DNA from: Primula veris
Taxonomy: Eukaryota > Streptophyta > Magnoliopsida > Ericales > Primulaceae
Length of the DNA: 64,000 nt
Assembly: GCA_963682055.1 (NCBI GenBank)
Contig: OY821740.1
Coordinates: 8,619,314 to 8,683,313 of the forward strand
Direction: 5' to 3'
Program-made: the position numbers and the translations under genes
The notes under the pieces: generated by a model
The model's input: only the letters and a program-made list of their open reading frames with translations
The model's database searches: none
What the model was told of the DNA's origin: nothing
Part shown: one piece after another, positions 52,431-64,000 of the stretch
Layout of the letters: every line of letters begins with the position of its first letter
Numbering within the stretch: position 1 is the stretch's first letter

Positions 52431-52776
52431 GGGGAGGATATATGTAAATCAATTTAGACATCAACTTGGACATTTTTTTTTTGTAAAAAACGCTCCAAAT
52501 TAATATTTGGCTAATGCAAATCTCCACGGTTTCACAACGGGAACACAAATATGCGTCTTGTTTGTTTTTTTCTGAGATGTATAATGACATGTTTTGTAAA
52601 TTATGGTAAAATTTAAAAATTCAAAACATGTTATTATACATCTCGGAAAAAAAAAAACAAGACGCATATTTGTGTTTACGTCATGAAACCGTGGAGATTT
52701 GCATTAACCAAATCTTGATTTGGAGCGTTTTTACAAAAAAAGTGTCCAAGTTGATGTTCATATAAACTCTCCCTTT
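52431..52776. mobile_element. Foldback MITE with ~150-bp arms
   Basis: Two arms (about 52431-52585 and 52622-52776) are nearly perfect inverted copies with a short loop. The blocks gacatcaacttggacat, aacgctccaaat, caaatctccacggtttca and atatgcgtcttgtt each recur in reverse. The end sequence (gggaggatatat) resembles the MITE at 18136-18890. A transcript across it would form a long hairpin. Confidence 0.88.
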
Positions 52777-52799
52777 ATATATACATATTAGGAAAAAAA

Positions 52800-55700
52800 T
52801 ATTATTAAAAAACCAGTAAAAAAAATACTTATTAGTATTATCATATTAGATTTATTAATTTTTTATAAAGAAAATGTCAAGCTATAATAAAATATTAATA
52901 TTTTGTGTAAATAATAAAAATACATATATATATTATATATATATATATATATAATATACTTGCTTATTTATTTGATATTTATTTAAAAGGTGTTTCGGTA
53001 ATTACTGATTATGGGGTTGTACTAATTCATCTAATACCACCTCCCTCGTGCTATTAGAAAATACCCCATTTTGCATCATTACTAATAATCCTAAATAAGG
53101 TCAACACTCTGTCACTTCACTACGATGGGGACATTGAGCCAAACCCTATGTTGCTTTATTGACTACAGATATAGGCCAAAATTTTCCAATGATATGTCTT
53201 GTTGAGTTAATTCAATATTCGATCTCGGTAACACTCTGTCACTTCTCTACGACGGCGACAGTGAGCCTCTGGTGTCGTTGGTCGTCGTCGGATGTCCGGT
53301 AGATTACAGTGGTGGTGGCGGGTTTGAATCCCTAGCCGCTCATTTTTGTTTTGGGAAGACGAGAACCTAAAAGTAATTACAGAATAGTTTTTGTTTTTTC
53401 ATAGTTTTGATTAATTTAAGATGAATCCAGTGAAACGATACTTGATTTCACAAAATGTGGCATTTAAGTCCGATTTTAAATTTAAACAGCTATATATACA
53501 ATATTAATGCTACTTGGGTGTTCATTGAGATTTTTTTAAAAACCGTGTGTTTTAAAATATACTAACCTATATTTATGAAACTGGTTTTGGACATTTTTTG
53601 TGTAATTTTATCATTAGAGTGTTTGTTTTAAAGGCAGTTTAATGAACACTAATCGTTTATTTTGAGTTATTTTTGATGTACTTTGTGTAATTCATTAGAC
53701 CGTATTAATTATTTTTTTTGCGTGTTTTGTGTTTGTTACATTGATTTTAAATCATTTTTTGTGCAAATGTTAATTACTTTTTATTAGACTATTACTGTTC
53801 TGATAAATGAACACTAGACATTTTAACGAACACAATTATGTATTTTGAGTGTTATGTAGTAGACTATCATCTAATGTAATTTACTCTATTACACTGTATA
53901 TAAGACTGTCATTTGTGTATTAGATTGTCTTTTATAATGTTTATTAGACGGTCCATTAATAAACTGTATTGATATATTAGATTAGATTAGATTGTCTAAT
54001 AGGATGTACATTAGTGTATTAGACCGTGCAGTAAATTGTTCATTAGAATGTCATTAGTGTATTAAACTATCATTTTTTTGGATTTTTTTTTATATATTAT
54101 ATATATATATATATATATTTAATTTTTCCGTTTTCTTTTAAAAATTTTGTTCTAGGGTTTTTTTGTTTTGTTTTTTTAACTTTTCCCATTATTTGAATTT
54201 GTTTTTATATATTTGGTCTATGTTCGGTCAACGCCGGGTCCGGCAATTAAAATCGGAGACCGGTAAGTGGTCCCGGTCAAACTTGTTTAGTCAATTTGTT
54301 TTTAATAATGGGAAGAGGTCATAAGAGTTACTATTTTACAATTAGTTTTTTGAAAAAGTATCTTTTATTATATATGAAAGTTAAAATATTACCGGCCCCA
54401 AAATGACTCGCTCGTCTTTTTGGACTTAGATTGATCTCTGTTTAGTTGTCCTCATGTAACTTTAACTGGGGATAGCTAAAATAAATTGAGAATTATGGAA
54501 AGCAAATAACTTGGGAGGTCCTTGGCGTTGATAATACTATTTGATTACTTACTAAAGCTCTAATAGGATTCAAATTTAAAGTTCTATCCATGGTTTAAAT
54601 TTAAAGATAAAATGATCAAAAATACATATAGCTGGTACTTAATTATCAAAAACTCTGACCCTAAAATATTTTTAAAAATGAGTATAAATGCTACATGATG
54701 CTGCTTCTTTTTACTCTTTATTTTTAACTTTGATTTTATATGATACTACATTATATGTAGCAAATTTTGAACAGAACTTAATAATTCGGGTTTTGAAAAT
54801 TAAGTATGTTTTTATGTACTAATCAACTATCCTCTCAAAATTAAAATGAACTTAAGCCTAGGAGAAACTAGGTCTTTTTCATACATGTGTTATTTTTGTT
54901 TTTTATACCAAATAGAGTAGAAGGAGCAGAGTAGCAGACACAACTAAAGAAACGGATTATTGCCTCATTTTTTTCTTGAAACATATTTCGCCTTCTTCTA
55001 ATACTGGAAATAGAATATATCACGTAATTACTGTACATGCAAGGCTTCCCCTCAGTTCATCTATGACGAGTCATAAATAAGACATATTTAGAGGCTTTCG
55101 GTCTGACGTCCGAGTTCATGTCCGCTGATGGTGAACAACTATATAAGGCCCAAACACATGCATATCGGCTCAAATATTTGACATTATAAGGTGAACTTGT
55201 GGCGACTTCACCAAAAAAAGAACTTGCATGTGGGTGATTGAACTAAACATTTTGTTTAATGTTTAAGCATCCACCGTTTACTTTCAAGAAATTACACAAT
55301 ATGAGGCACTGAGGGTAAAGTTCATCTGTATCAATCTATCATTATGCTGAACTTAGAGACCTTAATATTCAACTGTTTAAATTCCTGGTAATTCTTTCTA
55401 GACTAGTGCAATTGTAATAATGTGAAGGTACGAATATTCTACAAACTCATTAGTCATCACCTCATGGACCAAAAAGATGTAAGCTACAAACCCCAAAACA
55501 TTTAAGGAGTTATGTAATTTGTCTACTTTCGGGAAGTTTTGGTCCCTATTTCTTCCTTCATGTGCTTGATAATACTAATAGGGTTCAGTGCCGTCTCCAG
55601 AAAATCGGAGGATCCAAGCGAAATTAGACTTGTTGGATTTAAGTGTAGTTTTTTTATGGGGATTTAGATAACTTATTTATACTATGATGTAGCGATTACG

Positions 55701-56880
55701 AAACGAAGTTATAAGTCAGATAAACCAATTTATAATAGTTATTTTGTGAAGATATCTAAATATACCAAATAATATAATGGAGAGGTACTATATATAATAG
55801 TTAGGTTTATTCTTGCACCAGGGTAATTATTGCATACTGTGGTTTTTATGATTTACAAAAAAACACATACTCCCTATCCCATAAAAATTAAGCTCACTTA
55901 GGTATTTTTAGAAAGTAATACATATGTATATCAATTTTCAATTATACCCTTAAAATAACAATGAAATTCATGATTTGCAAGGAACTAAACTCATTAAATA
56001 AAGGTGTTACATGGCTAGGGGTATATGAGGAACTAAAAAGTTTTAAATAAATTGGAGTATTATTCTGTGATGAAATCAAAAAATTAATTGAACTATTAAT
56101 CTATTATTATGGGACGTATCATATTAACATGGGCCCACATTAAGTGAATTAAATGTTGTACTTTCCAACAAAAAATGCATAAATTTAGGATCATACTGTT
56201 AATATAGTACCCGTTCATATTTAATTGTTCATTACAAAACTACGTGTAATTTTGATCGGTCAAGAACTTGTATTAAAATTATCAGAATAAAAATTTCCAA
56301 AAGTTGATAATATAGTTCAAATGTTAAATTTTATGATTAGATTTAAAAAAAATTCATTTTAACAATTTTGATACAAGTTATAAAACGATCAAAATTACAC
56401 GTAATTTTATAATTAAATAGATACATGTTGCTAATTTGACAAGAATTACTAAAATGTACTCACATACACTACTAAAATGGAGAGTGAAAAATTAAAACTA
56501 GGAATAACACACGTGTAACAATAGCAGTATAGGCTAGAGATGGTTCTGTAGGGTCCACTTCACCCACACACCATAGTGTTTTAACTAAAAAGCGAAGCAC
56601 AGAAAATGCAGATAAAACATAGTATTAGAATAATTTAATTTGATCAGAAAAAGTATAACAAATTATTGGTGAGCATAGTGCGATAAACTTATAATCAATA
56701 GCCAATACCTGGAAAGAGACCACATGCATTTCTTCTCTCTGTATAATTAACACGATCAAGTTCAAAATAAACAACATTTAGTGGTCTAAAAGTTCTACTT
56801 CACTAGGTTAGGATAAGAAGAATAAGCCGAGTGAAATGCACTTGCATTTTAAAAAAAAATTAGAAAAAAGAGGTTATATA
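52800..56880. other. AT-rich intergenic DNA with old repeats
   Basis: No gene is recognised. A sequence of about 36 bases (acactctgtcacttc.ctacga) occurs twice, at about 53105 and 53229, near a short GC-rich stretch with gttggtcgtcgtcgg; this may be a decayed gene or transposon fragment. Between about 53620 and 54070, degenerate repeats of a tgtattagac.gtc motif occur. TA runs are at 52925-52960 and 54090-54120. Confidence 0.5.
55870..56122. mobile_element. Possible Stowaway-type MITE
   Basis: After TA, the sequence ctccctatcccataaaaatt resembles the Stowaway terminus, and attattatgggacgtat about 230 bases later is an inverted counterpart. The inverted match is short and imperfect. Confidence 0.35.
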
Positions 56881-56886
56881 AGATAC

Positions 56887-57757
56887 GTAACAAACTGTAC
56901 ATTGTAGCTAGTAGTTCATCGTTTGTTGTATCGTTATGCTATATAGTTTAAAATATATAATGATGGTGACTTTGGATCGATAAACAATATCTTGGTTGTG
57001 TTAACTTCCAAAAAGTTTCTGTTTGTTATTTTGAATCTTTTGTAGTTCGATATACGTAGTTGTTAAAATTTCTTAATGTTCAATCTAAGTGGTATAAGAC
57101 TATTGAGCACAATTGCTAGTATATATAAAAGTGAGGGAAATGAAATTGGCAAGTTCTTTTTTAATTACCATGAAACACACAACAATCTCTATCAGCGATT
57201 CTACGGTACTTTACTGAATTAGACTTTAGTCATATCTTGATATACAACAGATTTTATTAACTGCAATGCTGTTGAACCATGTTATTCAGGTTGCAATGCA
57301 TACAACATATTTATAAGTTCTATCTCTTTAGGAAATTCAACTTCCATATAAAAAAAGTAAACAGAGAAGCGAATATAATTGGGTAAGCAGCAATTGCGAT
57401 AGCCGCTAATGGTAGTTGATCATAATCATATCCAAAATAATCTCCTAGAAAAGTCGAGATTGTTTTGTTTTCTCCAAACGCCATGATCTCCTTCTCCTTA
57501 TTACCGTATTGCGATGTCAGCATGATATTCAGAGTCCAAGACGACGGAACTAGGTAATACATCCATTTCCACCACTTGGGAATTTGCTGTAACAAGAAAA
57601 AAGATCAATAAATAAGTATCATTATTAAGTTAATACTTCGAGATTTGATAATAAAAAAAAAACTGTGGTTATAGACAAAATCATAAAGAGGAAAACTTGT
57701 TTCAAAACAGCACATTTGGCTAATAAAAAGAAAAGTAACCACCAACTCTGACTTGCG
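56887..57757. repeat. Segmental duplication, copy 2 (source locus)
   Basis: This is the counterpart of 50210-51202, covering the 3' flank, last exon and part of the last intron of the ABCG gene. Because the exon is intact here, this is the likely donor. Confidence 0.85.
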
Positions 57758-60700
57758 CATAAAGTATATCTTGGACACATTATTCCGTAAGATCCTATCT
57801 AATTTACCGAATTTTAATTTACGATTCAAAATGTTGAAAATGAAAAGTAACAAGGAGTAATAGTCGAATAGACAAGAGTTAAAAATCATTTCAATCTATC
57901 TGCCAGAATGAATACAGTAAGTTTCATTCAAGAAAAAAATAGATATGACATAAATAATTTAGTTTTTAAAACGTATGTTCTTTGCAAATTAAAAAAAAGT
58001 AACATCAAAAGCATACCCAGGAAAAAGAAAATACAAATCAGAGCAGAAGGTGTGGTGAGCAAGCTAAAATTAATTGCTTACCGGTTTAGGTAAAATAAAT
58101 CCAGAGAACAGGCTAAACATGGCATAGCAAGCTGTGGCCAAAATTGACGACAACTCAAACGTAGGAGTGACGGCAACCAGCAGCATTCCGAGGTAAGAAT
58201 AGTATAACATCGTGCAGAAAATGGTGTATAAGTTATAGAAAACCTTTATAAATGACCAATGGAACCCAATCATTGGATATGTTACCACAACATAAATAAG
58301 TGCCTGTATAAAGATATACGGGAATTCTATTGTAACCTGCAATAACATTATGAAGCAGTTTAGGAGTAAGGTTTATTGATGCAGAAGAAAGGTGCATTCC
58401 AGAAAGTTTGAATGTTTGATGAATTTGAAGAACCGGTAGAGAGATACTTGAGTAGAGAGAAGTGGATTAATAAATTGAGTAAAATGTTGAAATTGTTGAA
58501 AGTTAAGTTTTTGTGACTTGTTATAGGTCTACAAGATTACATGCAATATTGAAATATGTAAAAGCTATGGAATCAAAATGAAACCTATGGAATAAATAAG
58601 GGTGACGTCTTTATACGGTCAGTATAATCTTAATTCAGTCTGAAACTCGTATTTTGGAAAACAAAGTCGTAATTCCGAAGTCAAACTCGTTGTTCTGAAA
58701 TCAAGCTCGTACTTCTGAAATACAAGACTTGACTTTTCTGAAAATGTTTGACTTTTCTGTATTTCGTGATATTATCTCGTTACTTTTATTAACAAATATT
58801 TTTTGCAAATTACGTCCCTACCTCCAGATTTGACAGCACTTTTCCGTTTACATATTCCCAATTTATTGCTATTTGACAACACTTTTTTTGATCAACAGTG
58901 TCGTAACAGGGAAAAAAAAAAGCACACTAACATACACTTTGTTGATCCGTTGTTGGATTGTTTGTGTGTTTCTGGCAATTAGGTAGATAAGTTAATTATT
59001 TTAATAGCGCTATACTATAATGCAAAATAATACTAAAAAAGAAAAAAAATGTTTTAAAGTGGACCAACTAAATTATTAAGCAAGTTAGAAGCAAAAATAA
59101 AATAAGTTTGAGCTCAAATAGCGACCAGTAAAATTTCACCAATATGATTTGTGTGTCTCGCTGCGAAATGCAGTAAAGAGCAAAAAAGCCAATATTTTTA
59201 GAAAAGTCAAGGCTTGTACTTCAGAAGTACGAGGTTGATTTCAGAACAACGAGCTTGACTTCGGAACTACGACTTTGTTTTTCAAAATACGAATCTGAGA
59301 TTGGATTCAGATTATGCTGACCGTATAAATACGCTGTCATAAATAAGAAGTCAAAGCCCAAGTAACAAATAATTTTAAAGTTGAAATCCCAATTTTAATA
59401 CTACAAATATTTAATATCAGAATTTGTATTTCCAAAACCGACATAAAATTCTGAACCATATGCTTTTCTACTTGAAAGACATTACATGTTTATTGGTGGC
59501 TGTTTAATTTGTTTAATTCATTAGCTTCCATTGTAGCAACAGTTTTCTTTCTCCATTTTATAATGAATCACCATTTAATTTTATAGAAAAATGAACACTG
59601 CACTTCTTTTTGAAAATTTCGATATACAGTTGGTGCGACAAAAAAAGGTACCTGTGCAAGGGTGTATGCCCATGGTGCATACATCCCAGAAAATCTCTCC
59701 CGATAGACTACAGTTCTTTCAGTTGTGACATATGGCATAGCTGATGAGCAATTGTTTGTGCCCAGAAAGACGGTCGCGACATATATCGCACCAGCTATAA
59801 TAAATAAGTCTTGCTGATTATTTCTGCCACAGATTTTGAGGAGAAACAGTTTATACTAAAAAACTTAATAATAGAAGACAACACTAAATTTAAAGGAATA
59901 AACACTCAATAAGGAATAGATCAAATTTGGTAATCTATTATGTGAATTTAAAATAGGGTTAACTCACATTTTCTTTCCACGACCCCAGAAAAGTACTCCG
60001 AATAACAGGGATGCTGCAAGTGTATAAAGTAACCGTTTCAAGTTGTATGAAGGATTTCTCCAATATGATAAGTGCTGTTTCCAAAGGCATGATTTGTACT
60101 GTCCCCAAGCATTTTGGGAAAAGTAAGTTGGAAAAGATAACGGACTTGAACCAGAAGGCGGAGAACTCAGACTCTTTACAAGGTCTTCATTTCTCCTGTA
60201 ATATAAATAGAAAGCAGACATTACTAAATTTCGATAAGCTTATGCCAGAGTCATAGAACATCCATTATAAACAAGACAGTTCAGTAACTAACAATTTTTT
60301 TTTGTTAGTTTCTGTATATGGCACAAGACCATATAAGATAGCACTCTCTAGAGCTTTAAATTAAGTTTGTTTTCTTCATCTATCAGATTTATCTTTGAAT
60401 TAGGGATATGAATCACCCACCGAACAGGTTAAATAAGTGCACAAGTTTTGTTACTCACCTGTATAAGTTGGATTTCTTGTAAATTTCAGCAAAATCAACG
60501 CCAAGTTTAGCTTCTGAAGATGTAGAGGTGACCTCTAACATCCATGTTGCTGGGTTGTAATTACTTCTAATCTTCGGTACCCCTGAGATGCTCTATCAGG
60601 ATAAATAAATAGCGGTGTAGCACAGTAAATTAACCGTTAGCTTCTCATATTAGAAGGGAAAATTTAAAAGGCATTTAGTTTTTTTATAACAAACTCACCT

Positions 60701-63481
60701 CAAAATAGTCAATGACACTACTAGAGTGCCAACCCACTGCACCTGAGTAAATTATACGCCCACCACCTTTCAGCAAAATTAACTGCATTTATAAGAAACT
60801 AGCTGTTATGAAATGCCCTCTTTCTAAGATTCCTTACAGAAACTAAAGAAGCCAATTTCAAGAACAAGGTAACTGTTTTGGGTGAATAATCACCTAAACA
60901 AAAGAACAAAGAAATGATCACGTTCCACGTAAAATAAAATTCTATTCAGCTATTGGGTTAGATTGACCTACTTCATCAAATGATTCAAATATGTCAATAC
61001 TCGGTTGGTGAATAGTGCAAACAATTGTTCTTCCGGTTTCAGCAACATTCTTTACAGCACGCATAACAATAGCAGCTGCTCTTGCATCTAACCCAGTGGT
61101 AGGCTCATCCATGAAAATAACCGAAGGATTAGATACAAGTTCCACAGCTATCGTTAGCCTTTTACGTTGCTCAGTAGATAAACCACTTACACCTCTCGTG
61201 CCAACTAAATAATCTTTCATCTCATCTAGCTCAATGATCGCTAAAACTTCTTCCACAAATTCCTGAAAAAAACATATAGCGTATTAAAAGAACAGAATAT
61301 TACCATAAACTGGTATACTTTAACTTCGTTCATATTTAATCTTAAGGAAAAAACTTATGTGCCAGTTTATGGTACTACTAATCGGCATACAATTCCATGA
61401 ATTGATGAAAAAGTCATAGGTTCAGATGCTAAATTGATTAAGAAATCCATACTGTTTCTTACACTATATTCTATCATATATGTTGGCCTTTATGACCTAA
61501 TCGATCAATTTATCCTATTTTAGTCCCAAAATTAAGACAATTTTTCTATAAAGTATTGAAGTGTATAAAAGTGAGGAGAATTCTTAGGTTGGGGCACCAA
61601 CTTCTAACTTTTATTGTTAGGTGTACAAAATCTATTGATAAGATAGTGTACAAAATTTCGAATAACCCGAAATGGAACGAAGCGAACTACTGAGCTTTCA
61701 TTGAATAACGATTTTGAGTTGTGAATGAGACGTACATATTTAATATTTGAATTGATCTGAGGATCTAAACGTAACCAAGCTGAGAAAATGACAGATTCCT
61801 CGACAGTGAGGCCTGGAGAATGGATGTCGGTTTGTTCACAATAACCCGAAATTCTAGAAAATGTTTGTTGGACTTTAGGATAGCCCTCGACACGAATATC
61901 TCCTTCTATAGTCCCTATAGTTTTTCTTCCAGATAGTACATCCAAAAGAGTTGTTTTCCCAGCACCACTTATTCCCATCAGTGCCGTAAGGACACCTGGC
62001 TTTAATGCACCAGTTAAATCACATAAAAGTTGTAACCGCCTTTGAGAAAACCCCCGGTCTCTCATAGCCTAAAAAGAAAAAAAATATGTGTACAACGATT
62101 ATTCCGGTCTTATATGATCTTAGTTTCATAAAATGACAAAAACTTAATAATACTCTTCATAGCTTTATATGCTCTTTACCATCTTATAAGTTATAAGTAT
62201 GGCATTATGAGATAGTCATAACATTGGCAAGAAAGAGAAGTGGTCTCACTGGTATAAACTTTTAGGGTTGTTTGTTGCAGCATATAAGAAAATAAGCTGA
62301 ACTTTTTAGGTTGGGGAAAAAGTGAGGTTTTTTTTTTTTTTTTTGATAATTAGAAACCCTCCTTTGGGGGAAAAAGTGAGGTTCATTCAGCATAAAATTT
62401 TAAACTTTTCCTGGCAAAACCCCCAGAAAAACTCAGCTTTGGTCAATCGAGCTTAAAATCTGCAATCAAACAAAGGCTTATTCAAATACCTGAGGAGTGT
62501 CAATATAGTATTGTAAGTCCTGAAACGATACTGTGAGGGGATGAAAAGGTAATATCGTTCTGCCTGAATAATGAAATTTTTACAATAGAATTAATCTGTC
62601 AACATAAGAAGCAAGCAAAACATAGAAAAGGGAAAATTATTTGAAGCAATTATGCACTAGTTCAAAGATAGAAGTATGGACCTTTGTGAGCGTCATTATT
62701 TTTTTTAGGTGATTGTTCGGATATTTCTTCAACATTGTTACTTTTGGCTTGGGAGAGCTTGTCACTCGATATTATAGCACGAGAACGAGGAGCTGCATCA
62801 ATTTTCATATGATCAGATGTTATCACAAAAATAAATTAGCGGCTACTGGCTACATACAATGAGATGATGAACTTACGATTTAAGAAAGTTAAGGCCAAGG
62901 TAAACCCGAGGTTCAAAAGCAATGAGATACCAAACAAGGCTCCTAATGATATCCAGACGAAATATCCATTGAAATTCAATCCCCTAGCTATAAGTGTTTG
63001 TTGCCCAATTGTTGTGTTTGTGGACAAATTCTACACGAGATAATCAGATTATTTACACTAGATCGAAGGTGAACAAATGTGATATGAGACAGAATATAAA
63101 TAGCTACATACTAAGTTACTAACATACCTTTATATGCTGCCACCGCGGTGCACTAAATTCATTAACAGAAAGGCCTATCTCAGCGTATGTCATAGGAGAA
63201 ACCCAAAATCCCCACTTTAACCATACTGGCATTGAGGCTGCAATGAATATCGTAAACTGGTTTCGTGCTTCTAAATTATTGATAACAACCAAAATCGAAT
63301 ATAAGTATCGGAAGGCTTACCTTTTGGGATGATGAAGCCACCGAACAAGTAGACAAAAATTGTTGCGGTACTGCCAAATGTTAATGTAGCCACCACAGTG
63401 CGGAAAAGAGATGCCAAAAAACGAAACATTGACATGGCACTCAAATGTACAAGAAAGTACAGCATAAGTTGGCGGAAGAAC
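57320..63481 (-). CDS. Full-size ABCG (PDR-type) transporter, C-terminal half; 5' part outside window
   Basis: This is an ATP-driven membrane exporter of the pleiotropic drug resistance type. Minus-strand exons are 63481-63321, 63237-63128, 63030-62877, 62792-62682, 62563-62490, 62068-61736, 61262-60972, 60782-60699, 60592-60459, 60195-59968, 59823-59652, 58336-58082 and 57586-57320; all join in phase. The first three encode the end of transmembrane domain 1 ([40 protein letters not shown]). Next is the linker, then nucleotide-binding domain 2: Walker [10 protein letters not shown], signature [10 protein letters not shown], Walker [14 protein letters not shown]-loop CTIHQPS. Transmembrane domain 2 follows ([32 protein letters not shown]), and the protein ends KLNFLKR. 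NBD1 and the first half of TMD1 lie beyond 64000. The donor after 62682 (GTCCAT) is weak. The 1.3-kb intron 59651-58337 contains a MITE. Substrate and subfamily member cannot be assigned. Confidence 0.94.
58601..59338. mobile_element. 738-bp MITE with ~150-bp inverted repeats and exact 9-bp TSD (ABCG intron)
   Basis: The duplication ataaataag flanks it at 58592-58600 and 59339-59347. Inverted ends (ggtgacgtctttatacggtc / tgacagcgtatttatacggt) extend inward about 150 bases with matched blocks such as acaaagtcgta.ttccgaagtc and ctcgttgttctgaaatca. The interior is non-coding. The 9-bp TSD and long inverted repeats indicate a Mutator-type MITE. Confidence 0.9.
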
Positions 63482-64000
63482 CTGAGATAAAGAAAGCAAA
63501 ACTTACAATTTGTGCGAAATGATTATGTTCAACAATATTCAGTTTGTGTTCTTGATGACTGGTTTAAGACTTCAAAAAACAAGTCTGGGAAACTTTAATC
63601 TAATTATCAACAAAAATGTTAGGACCTATTTTATAGTGTCTAATTTAGTTATTTCAAAAAGGAAGCAGAATGTTTTCACCACAAGTCTCCAATAGTTACC
63701 ATCAGCCCCAATTTTTTTCCTGCAAATTTTCAGATCTCATTTTCAAAATTAGATAGCAGCTTTTAGATTTATAATGAATGTACCCATAGACGTCTTCAGG
63801 TATTTTAAGCTATTATTGCAAAGCAGAAGTCAAAGAAGAATTTGCCCACGGCAGTGGCCAAAAAAACATTGTAAATAATTGAATATTTGTCAGTTTTTTT
63901 TTGTAAAATGGAGGGGGCAGTCATCCCGTATGCCACCACCTTGTTCCTCCACTGCTCAGACTATCAGCTGTCGCTGTGCATCTAATTTAAGTTAAATACA
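63482..64000. other. ABCG intron (continues beyond the window)
   Basis: The exon at 63481 starts with a phase that needs an upstream exon, but none of the expected upstream TMD1 sequence is visible on the minus strand to 64000. This is therefore intronic, at least 519 bases long. The stretch 63840-64000 is less AT-rich and may be a transposon fragment. Confidence 0.6.

Noticed and set aside
1..64000. tRNA or rRNA genes
   Set aside because: No cloverleaf with conserved A and B boxes and no rRNA segments were noticed on either strand by eye.

Overview
This is nuclear DNA from a flowering plant, almost certainly a dicot. The introns follow GT..AG rules with U/T-rich acceptors, intergenic DNA is AT-rich, and MITEs, Helitrons and a very large Ty3/gypsy element are present. 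The species cannot be named from the sequence. Exon coordinates come from splice sites and reading-frame continuity read by eye; no database search was run.

Layout. (1) 476-1957, + strand: the last two exons of an importin-alpha gene. (2) 4168-4647, +: a DUF538 gene. (3) 5619-11099, -: a six-exon alkaline/neutral invertase with a transit-peptide-like N terminus; its first intron carries two head-to-tail Helitrons. (4) 13611-20228, -: the FACT histone chaperone subunit SPT16 in three coding exons. Its first coding intron holds two adjacent MITEs. Its roughly 2.6 kb 5'UTR intron is built from three degenerate tandem copies of one sequence. (5) 23656-41160: a complete, young LTR retrotransposon of the Ty3/gypsy Tat type, 17.5 kb long, with near-identical 571/572 bp LTRs and a CTTAT target-site duplication. 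(6) 44639-50158, +: three small secreted Pro/Phe-rich peptide genes sharing a Cx3Px4C motif. (7) 50694-51816: a dead copy of an ABC-transporter last exon joined to a truncated Ty1/copia end. (8) 57320-63481, -: the C-terminal half of a full-size ABCG/PDR transporter that continues beyond the window.

The most unusual part is the retrotransposon. Its + strand encodes one unbroken 1972-aa Gag-Pol with two RNase H domains. Downstream is a 1.1 kb nested tandem repeat, then about 9 kb in which essentially every plausible reading frame lies on the opposite strand. That antisense region holds a four-exon gene (about 650 aa) whose frame is preserved across all three introns, two further coiled-coil ORFs that follow splice acceptors, and five compact intronless coiled-coil ORFs. 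All five have an upstream TATA-like element and three have a downstream AATAAA. Antisense ORFs are known in Tat elements; a series of separate coiled-coil mini-genes is, as far as I know, not a standard description.

A second candidate novelty is the peptide cluster: three adjacent paralogs with a signal peptide, a conserved mature N terminus (consensus [AV]R[PG]L[IM]), a variable Pro/Phe-rich middle and a conserved disulfide-spaced C-terminal motif. Several non-autonomous DNA transposons with exact 9-bp target-site duplications (48151-49150, 58601-59338) or long inverted repeats (17541-18126, 18136-18890, 52431-52776) mark repeated Mutator-type activity.
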